A stretch of DNA of 10,244 nt from CF-39 sp036518215 (GTDB lineage Bacteria; Chloroflexota; Limnocylindria; P2-11E). The notes under the pieces are model-generated. The model ran no database searches. It saw nothing but the letters and a program-made list of their open reading frames with translations, and was not told the DNA's origin. Position numbers and translations under genes: made by a program. Where the stretch lies: the NCBI GenBank assembly GCA_036518215.1, contig DATDNP010000082.1, positions 1 through 10,244 of the forward strand, in the 5' to 3' direction. Shown here in pieces: positions 5,698 through 10,244 of this stretch. The number at the start of each line of letters is the position of its first letter. Position 1 is the first letter of the stretch.

Positions 5698-6942
5698 ATG
5701 TCACGAACACATATCGCATCCGTACTCGGCCTCGTCCTTACCACCGCTCTCGTGCTCTTCATGTCGAGCAGCGCGGTGGCGATGACGCCGTCGAACGCAA
5801 TCGTCCAGGCGAACACCACCATGACGATCCACGCGAAGGCACTGACGGACTACGACTGCGATGACGACGCGACCCAGTGGCACTTCGTCATCACGCAGAC
5901 CACTGAAGCTCAGGCCCCCGCATCGATCACCGTCACCTGGGCCGGTGGCGTCACCGGCACGGCCAACCTCTGGAAGGTGACAGGTGGCACCGCGCATTAC
6001 GTCACGAGCGCCCACCTGAACCTCGCCGTCACGGCCGCGACGGCGACCATCGACTCCTCGTGGCACGGTCAGTTCAATCTGAGCAGCGGCCCGTGCATCC
6101 GGACGGTCGCCTCGGCGTCGCCCAGTGCGTCCGCATCCGCGTCGGAGAGTGCTTCGGCCTCGCCGTCGGCGAGCGTGAGCGCGTCTCCTTCGGCGAGCGC
6201 GTCAGCGAGCCCGTCCGAGTCCGCGAGCGGTTCGCCGTCGGCGAGCGCTTCGGCGTCCGCGAGCGCGTCCCCTTCGGCGAGCGCTTCGGCGTCCGCGAGC
6301 GCGTCCGCTTCCGCGAGCGCTTCGGCGTCCGCGAGCGCGTCCGCTTCGGCGAGCGCGTCCGCGAGCCCGTCCGAGTCCGCGAGCGGTTCCCCCTCGGCGA
6401 GCGCTTCCGCCAGCGCGTCGGCCTCGCCGAGCGCGTCGGCCTCGCCGAGCGCATCGGCATCCGTAAGCGCGTCGCCCTCGGCGTCTCCGAGTGGCGGCAC
6501 CGGTTCGACCGGCAACGCGATACCCGTATCCGTCTGCATCCGCGTGAGCGGCACGAGCAACTGGATCTTGGCGACGATGATGTCGGACCAGCTCGCGACG
6601 CTGCAGGCGGAGAACGCCTCGAACGTCACGACTGACACGACCATGTGCGCGTCCGCCGCGGCGGGCGGCACGAACGGTGGCAACACCGCTGGCGGCGAGA
6701 CCAGCGCGGTCGGCACGACCGGCGCGGGCGCGCAGGGCGCGGCCGCGGGCGGCGCGACATCGAACGCGGGCGTCTCCGGCGCGGCCGGCGGCGCAGCGGG
6801 CGGTGCGGCCTCCGGCGTCGTGAACCTCCCGAGCACCTCGACCCAGCGTCCGCAGGGTGCCCCGTGGGCACTCCTCCTTCTCCTCGCGGGTCTCCTCGCG
6901 ATCGGCGCGGGGCTCCGCGGCGCCGCGAAGTCCAAGAGCTAG
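5698..6942 (+). CDS. Secreted Ser-Ala-rich surface protein with LPSTS anchor-like C-terminus
   Basis: A 414-residue exported protein of no family I can name. Order: signal peptide 1-28 with cleavage motif AVA; a compact domain at about 29-137 rich in beta-type segments (ITVTWAGGV, AHYVTSAHL, WHGQFNLSSGPC), with C54 and C133 able to form a disulfide; a Ser-Ala/Pro tract at 138-265; a short domain at about 273-320 with a second cysteine pair (C280, C317); a Gly/Ala/Thr-rich spacer to about 373; then LPSTS (377-381), a hydrophobic helix (388-405) and the basic tail KSKS. The end resembles a sortase LPxTG sorting signal with Ser in place of Gly, or a plain C-terminal membrane anchor. The low-complexity tract probably acts as an extended, possibly glycosylated stalk. 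The gene stands alone between two terminators. Confidence 0.85.
   Translation: MSRTHIASVLGLVLTTALVLFMSSSAVAMTPSNAIVQANTTMTIHAKALTDYDCDDDATQWHFVITQTTEAQAPASITVTWAGGVTGTANLWKVTGGTAHYVTSAHLNLAVTAATATIDSSWHGQFNLSSGPCIRTVASASPSASASASESASASPSASVSASPSASASASPSESASGSPSASASASASASPSASASASASASASASASASASASASASASASPSESASGSPSASASASASASPSASASPSASASVSASPSASPSGGTGSTGNAIPVSVCIRVSGTSNWILATMMSDQLATLQAENASNVTTDTTMCASAAAGGTNGGNTAGGETSAVGTTGAGAQGAAAGGATSNAGVSGAAGGAAGGAASGVVNLPSTSTQRPQGAPWALLLLLAGLLAIGAGLRGAAKSKS
6109..6492 (+). repeat. Ser-Ala codon repeat tract with an internal 156-bp duplication
   Basis: This 384-bp in-frame tract encodes alternating Ser and Ala with some Pro, Glu, Gly and Val. Its units are mixtures of TCG/TCC/AGC and GCG/GCC/GCT codons with a 6-bp step. 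A longer unit recurs: the 28 bases from 6205 (ASPSESASGS segment) are repeated exactly at 6361, 156 bp or 52 codons later, with further similarity beyond. The period suggests growth by unequal recombination or slippage, so length variation between strains is expected. Confidence 0.85.
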
Positions 6943-6962
6943 ACCTCTCTCTCGCGTCAACG

Positions 6963-6991
6963 GGGGCGGCGGGCATCGCGCCCGCCGCCCC
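6963..6991 (+). terminator. Strong GC hairpin after the Ser-Ala protein gene
   Basis: GGGGCGGCGGGC (6963-6974) and GCCCGCCGCCCC (6980-6991) form a perfect 12-bp stem with the 5-base loop ATCGC, starting 20 bases after the stop. No T-tract follows, so it would be an I-shaped terminator or an mRNA 3' stabiliser. It also lies 38 bases upstream of the next gene. Confidence 0.55.
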
Positions 6992-7014
6992 GGACGACAC
7001 ATTCGCCATCGCGC

Positions 7015-7020
7015 TACGTT
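7015..7020 (+). promoter_or_regulatory. Candidate -10 of the YibE/F-family gene
   Basis: TACGTT ends 9 bases before the GTG at 7030. There is no Shine-Dalgarno site and no convincing -35. The arrangement matches other putative leaderless starts in this window. Confidence 0.3.
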
Positions 7021-7029
7021 CTTCGTGAC

Positions 7030-8139
7030 GTGACCCCGCTCCGCCTCGCCCTCTGTGCCCTCGCCGCGCTCGCGTTCGCCGCATGCGCGCCGTCCTCGCA
7101 GAACTCGGACACGGAGATCGTGTCGGGGCACGTCGCCGACGTCGTTCAGATCGGCCAGCACGTCGCCCCGAACGGCGCGTCGGCACCCTTCCAGGAGCTG
7201 CGTGTGCAGCTCGACGACAGCCTCTACCGCGGCGACGTCGTGGAGCTCGAGTGGGACGGCAAGCACGGCCTCGACGCGAACGCGTACCTGAAGACGGGTG
7301 ATCGCGTGCTCATGTCCGTTTCGCGACAGGGGAACGATCGCTCGTACACGATCCAGGAGGTCGTGAGGCTGCCGTCGCTCATCCCGATCGCCGTCGTCCT
7401 CGTGCTCGCCCTTCTCGTCATCGCGCGGCTGCGCGGCCTCACCGCTCTCGCGGGCCTCGTGCTGAGCGTCACGATCTTCCTCCTCGCCGTGGTGCCCGCG
7501 ATCCGGACGGGCGGCGACCCGCTCGTCTCGACGCTCCTCGGGTCGGTCGCGGCGAGCGCGCTGACCGTCTTCGTCGTCCACGGCGTCAGTCGGCGGAGTC
7601 TGCTCGCGATCGGCGGCACCTTCGCTGGACTCGGGATCGCGACTGCCGCCGGCGCGGCGGCGATCGCGGCGACGCGCCTCTCCGGCGTCGGCACAGATGA
7701 GCAGGTCGCGCTCGCGCTCAGCGCGAGCGGCGGCGTGGACATGCCGCGGCTTGCACTCGCCGGCATGATGGTCGGATCGCTCGGCGCCATCGTCGACATG
7801 AGCCTGGGCCAGGTGTGGACCACGCTCCGTCTCGCGCGTGCCGATGACATGCTCCGCGGACGACGCCTGTTCCTGGCGGCGGTCGATGCGGCGCGGGATC
7901 ACCTCGCGTCGCTCGTGAACACGCTCGCGCTCGCGTACTTCGGTGCGTCGCTCCCCACCGTGCTGCTCGTGTGGCTCGGTACGACGCCGAGCGACATCGC
8001 GCTGAACAGCGAGCCGATCGCGGCGGTCCTCGGCGCCGTCATCGCGGCGAGCCTCGGGGTCATCGCGACTGTGCCGGTGACGGCGGCGATCACGACGCTG
8101 TTCGCGGGGGCGGCGGAGCCCGCGCCCTTCGAGGACTAG
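7030..8139 (+). CDS. YibE/F-family membrane protein
   Basis: A 369-residue protein. Residues 1-19 form a signal-like hydrophobic segment ending FAAC; C19 could be a lipoprotein cysteine, although Phe at -3 is unusual. An exported domain of about 90 residues (24-112) follows, with a small beta-rich look (VSGHVADVV, YRGDVVELEW, KTGDRVLMS). About seven membrane helices then run from 115 to 360, with the motif-like segments GSLGAIVDMSLG (249-260) and RDHLASLVNTLALAYFGASL (289-308), which are typical of the YibE/F family. The family is poorly characterised; a transport role has been suggested but no substrate is established. The start is GTG 7030, probably leaderless. Its stop overlaps that of the convergent glycosyltransferase gene. 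It is flanked by hairpins, so it is probably monocistronic. Confidence 0.82.
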   Translation: MTPLRLALCALAALAFAACAPSSQNSDTEIVSGHVADVVQIGQHVAPNGASAPFQELRVQLDDSLYRGDVVELEWDGKHGLDANAYLKTGDRVLMSVSRQGNDRSYTIQEVVRLPSLIPIAVVLVLALLVIARLRGLTALAGLVLSVTIFLLAVVPAIRTGGDPLVSTLLGSVAASALTVFVVHGVSRRSLLAIGGTFAGLGIATAAGAAAIAATRLSGVGTDEQVALALSASGGVDMPRLALAGMMVGSLGAIVDMSLGQVWTTLRLARADDMLRGRRLFLAAVDAARDHLASLVNTLALAYFGASLPTVLLVWLGTTPSDIALNSEPIAAVLGAVIAASLGVIATVPVTAAITTLFAGAAEPAPFED

Positions 8140-9785
8140 CTCTCGTCAGTGAGCTCGTCGTCGGCGACGAGCGTGAAGAGCGGCGCAAAGGCGAAGTAGT
8201 TCGGGAGCGATCGCCACGCGAGGTAGAGCGGGAGGAGCGGCCATCCGAGCCATGCGCCCACGAGCGAGCGCGACCTGCGCCAGACGATGGCGAGGAGCGC
8301 CGCGAAGGCAGCGAGCGCGAGCACGGTGTAGGCGAGACGCGGGAGGATCGGCGTGTATCGGGCCGTGACGCCGAACTGCACGAGGCCGACGCCGTCGGCC
8401 ACGAGCGGCGCGAACACCGGCGCGAGGATCCCCTCGAACATCCGTGACGGCGCGCCGATGAGGAACGGGACGTGGATGAGGACGGCGACGCCGAGCGCGA
8501 TCGCCGCGCGCACGAGCGCCTCGTTCGCGCTCGCGCGCCGCGCGACGGCGGCGATGACGAACGGGAACACGAACCACGCCGGCTGCCTGTCGGCGATCGC
8601 GAGGCCGAGGAACAGCGCCGACAGCCACCGCCGGTCGCGCGCGAGCCACGCGCAGACGATGAACAGCGCCCACGTCGGATCGACGCCGGCGATGAGCGCC
8701 TGCGTCGAAACGATCTCGCTTCCGAGGATCGTCGCGAGCGCCGGCGCGCGCCACGCGGGCCGCATGTGGCGCGCGGCGGCGACAGCGAGGATGACGAGCG
8801 CGACGAGGTACACCCACCGGATGTCGTCAATCCCGAGCGCGACGAACGGCGCGACGACGAGGAACGAGAGCGCGGGATAGCTGTACGTGTGGATCACGTC
8901 GCCGCTCACGAGATGCGTCGCCCATACGACGTCGATGTGGAAGCGCGCGAGGGCGTCGGGAAGGTCGAAGGTGGCGTACGGATCCTGGCCCGCGAGCAGC
9001 AGCTCCGCGGCGCGATGCGGGCCGACCACGGCGTCGTCGTGGTACGGCACGCTCGCGATGTACACCGCTCCGACCGCGGCGAACGCGACGAGGCCGACCG
9101 CGAGCGCCGTCGTCTCGCGCAGCGAGGGTCGCATCCGCGCGTAGGCGAGCAGCACGAGCGCGAGGACGGCGACGAGGGCGATCGCGTCGAGCGCCGTCGA
9201 GCCCGGACCCGAGACGCGCAGCGTGCGGCCCGCGCTCATCGCGACGACCGCGATCGCGAGCGTCGCGTAGCCGGCACGTCGCAGGCGATCGGAGGGATGC
9301 ACGCGGCGCGGGTCGAGGAGCGCGAACGCCGCGGCAGCGAGCGCGACGATCGACGCGAACCACAGGAGCGGTGCGAGCGACGGGCCCGCAAGGAGCCAGA
9401 GCGCCGGCGTCCAGAGGGAGAACGCTCCGATCACGAGCAGCCGGAGATGCGGCGCCGCGTAGAAGGTCGCGGCGAGCGCGAGCGCGACGTACACGATCAT
9501 GCCCGGCGCCGCTCCGAGCTCGAACGCCGCGACCATGAGCCCCAGCGCGAGCGCGCCGAACGCGAGCGACACGACGCCGCGCACCGGTCGGCGCAGACCC
9601 GCCGCGAGGAGCACGGCGACGAAGAGACCGAACGCGACGGCGCTCCGCCAGTCGTACACGGCGCCCGCGATCTCGCGACGGTCGGTCGCCGCGCTCACGA
9701 GGCCGGTCGCGACGAGCGCGAGGCCGACGCGCGCGGCGATGCCGCGTCGTGGATCGGATCGCCGCTCCTGGGGACGCGCGTCCAA
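8136..9785 (-). CDS. GT-C-like multi-TM glycosyltransferase (GT87/DUF2029-like)
   Basis: A 549-residue membrane protein with more than ten hydrophobic helices. An N-terminal block of helices (18-240) precedes a loop with VPYHDDAVV (246-254), whose acidic pair D250/D251 follows the first helix of the core as in GT-C enzymes. GQDPYATFD (266-274) and TYSYPALSF (300-308) resemble the G-DPY and YPP segments of GT87/DUF2029-type polyprenyl-phosphate-sugar transferases, and ADRQPAWFVFPF (398-409) resembles their K/R-QP helix. Likely role: transfer of a lipid-linked sugar to an extracytoplasmic glycan or lipid. The start is a TTG at 9785, 7 bases after a TACGCT hexamer on the same strand; a later start before the first helix is possible. 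It diverges from a GT4-type gene, which supports a cell-envelope glycan role. Precise family uncertain. Confidence 0.72.
   Translation of the reverse strand: MDARPQERRSDPRRGIAARVGLALVATGLVSAATDRREIAGAVYDWRSAVAFGLFVAVLLAAGLRRPVRGVVSLAFGALALGLMVAAFELGAAPGMIVYVALALAATFYAAPHLRLLVIGAFSLWTPALWLLAGPSLAPLLWFASIVALAAAAFALLDPRRVHPSDRLRRAGYATLAIAVVAMSAGRTLRVSGPGSTALDAIALVAVLALVLLAYARMRPSLRETTALAVGLVAFAAVGAVYIASVPYHDDAVVGPHRAAELLLAGQDPYATFDLPDALARFHIDVVWATHLVSGDVIHTYSYPALSFLVVAPFVALGIDDIRWVYLVALVILAVAAARHMRPAWRAPALATILGSEIVSTQALIAGVDPTWALFIVCAWLARDRRWLSALFLGLAIADRQPAWFVFPFVIAAVARRASANEALVRAAIALGVAVLIHVPFLIGAPSRMFEGILAPVFAPLVADGVGLVQFGVTARYTPILPRLAYTVLALAAFAALLAIVWRRSRSLVGAWLGWPLLPLYLAWRSLPNYFAFAPLFTLVADDELTDES
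8153..8172. terminator. Hairpin just past the YibE/F-family stop codon
   Basis: GCTCGTCG (8153-8160) and CGACGAGC (8165-8172) form a perfect 8-bp stem with loop TCGG, 13 bases after the stop of the plus-strand gene and inside the 3' end of the convergent gene. There is no T-tract. It may help end plus-strand transcription, or it may be chance from coding GC richness. Confidence 0.3.
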
Positions 9786-9792
9786 CCGCGGC

Positions 9793-9802
9793 AGCGTACC
9801 GT
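9793..9802. promoter_or_regulatory. Overlapping divergent -10 elements between two glycosyltransferase genes
   Basis: On the plus strand TACCGT (9797-9802) ends 9 bases before ATG 9812. On the minus strand TACGCT (9798-9793) ends 7 bases before TTG 9785. The two hexamers share the central TA. With only 26 bp between the genes and no Shine-Dalgarno site for either, both mRNAs would be leaderless. No good -35 is visible for either. Confidence 0.4.
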
Positions 9803-9811
9803 GTGTCGCGG

Positions 9812-10244
9812 ATGCGCATCGCGCTCGTATCCGACTGGACCGCGCCGCGCCTCGGCGGCATCGAGGGGCAGGTGAACGGGCTCGCAGCGCAGCTGCGCGA
9901 GCGCGGTCACGCCGTCTCGGTCATCACCGTCACGCCCGGTCCGGATGCGCTCGACGGCGTGATCGTGCACCGGCTCGCCGGTCCGGTGCCTCCGGGGTGG
10001 CGCGGCCTGCAGCGCGCGCTCGAGAGGGCCGGCATGGAGCTCGGTGACCCGGTGCCACCGGCGCTCGTGCGCCGCCTCGCAGCGATCCTCCAGGACGAGC
10101 GGATCGACGTCGTCCACGCGCACTCGCTCTGGAGCCCACTTGGCGCGATGGCCATCAAGCTCGCCCGCGACCGCGGCGTCGCGGCCGTCGTCACGAACCA
10201 CAGCCTCCTAGAGCGAGCGTCGCTCCTCTTCTTTCGCGCGTACG
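9812..10244 (+). CDS. GT4-type glycosyltransferase, N-terminal part, cut by the window edge
   Basis: The first 144 residues are present and the frame stays open to the edge. The N-terminus MRIALVSDWTAPRLGGIEGQ is the standard start of GT-B enzymes of family GT4, with the glycine-rich GGIEGQ loop (15-20) that faces the sugar nucleotide. Helix VNGLAAQLRERGHAVSVIT (21-39), the strand-helix IDVVHAHSLWSPLGAMAI (98-115) and AAVVTNHSLLE (124-134) also fit the N-terminal Rossmann domain. The C-terminal domain with the E-X7-E motif lies outside. It is expected to be a cytoplasmic or membrane-associated sugar-nucleotide-dependent transferase acting on glycolipids or surface polysaccharide. It diverges from the GT-C-like gene. 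Donor and acceptor cannot be told. Confidence 0.85.
   Translation, partial: MRIALVSDWTAPRLGGIEGQVNGLAAQLRERGHAVSVITVTPGPDALDGVIVHRLAGPVPPGWRGLQRALERAGMELGDPVPPALVRRLAAILQDERIDVVHAHSLWSPLGAMAIKLARDRGVAAVVTNHSLLERASLLFFRAY

Noticed and set aside
6109..6492. Repeat tract considered as a CRISPR array or other DNA repeat locus
   Set aside because: The periodicity is 6 bp and in frame with a secreted protein; there are no unique spacers of constant length.
6069..6935. Open minus-strand frame of 288 codons rich in Ala, Asp, Glu and Leu, opposite the Ser-Ala protein
   Set aside because: It is the antisense of a repetitive GC-rich codon tract, in which several frames stay open. The plus strand has a consensus Shine-Dalgarno site, signal peptide and C-terminal anchor, so it is the gene.
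8472..9875. Open plus-strand frame of 467 codons opposite the GT-C-like gene
   Set aside because: It is composed almost entirely of Arg, Glu, Asp, His and Ala, the signature of antisense to a high-GC hydrophobic gene; no start signal is present.
1..10244. Search by eye for tRNA, rRNA, transposase, integrase, toxin-antitoxin and phage-defence genes
   Set aside because: No cloverleaf, rRNA-like stretch, or matching protein motifs were found on either strand.

Overview
The window is very GC-rich (by eye around 70%) and densely coded. GTG and TTG start codons are used, and several genes begin only a few bases after a TAnnnT -10-like hexamer with no Shine-Dalgarno sequence. No rRNA, tRNA, CRISPR array or transposase is visible. 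This style, together with a Ser-Ala-rich exported protein ending in an LPSTS-hydrophobic-basic tail, suggests a monoderm-type high-GC bacterium. An uncultured Chloroflexota-like or actinobacterium-like lineage is possible, but this is a low-confidence inference with no marker gene behind it.

Layout. (1) Bases 1-897, minus strand: a Fur-family regulator, then a small two-TM protein whose start shares one base with the regulator's stop, then the first codons of an exported or membrane protein cut by the window edge. (2) Bases 993-1904, plus strand: a NiCoT-superfamily metal permease, divergent from the first regulator across 95 bp that hold a perfect palindrome. (3) Bases 1901-2557, minus strand: a DoxX/DoxD-type membrane protein whose stop codon overlaps that of the permease. 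(4) Bases 2622-5467, plus strand: a tightly overlapping operon encoding a second Fur-family (Zur-like) regulator, a metal-binding lipoprotein, an ABC ATPase and an ABC permease (ZnuABC/TroABC type), closed by a strong hairpin terminator. (5) Bases 5698-6942: a secreted protein with a 128-residue Ser-Ala tract and a C-terminal surface-anchor-like signal. (6) Bases 7030-8139: a YibE/F-family membrane protein with an exported N-terminal domain. (7) Bases 8136-9785, minus strand: a GT-C-like multi-TM protein, probably a polyprenyl-phosphate-sugar glycosyltransferase. (8) From 9812, plus strand: the start of a GT4-type glycosyltransferase, running off the window.

How the genes fit together. The first 5.5 kb reads as a transition-metal homeostasis island: two Fur-family sensors, each beside a different type of metal importer and each with a candidate operator palindrome at or near the promoter. 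Zinc or manganese for the ABC system and nickel or cobalt for the permease are the family-based guesses; the sequence does not prove the metal. The second half is envelope-related (a surface protein, a membrane transporter-like protein and two glycosyltransferases). I see no clear novel defence or mobile system. The most interesting items are the recurrent leaderless promoter pattern with shared divergent -10 elements, the paired metal-regulator modules, and the Ser-Ala surface protein.
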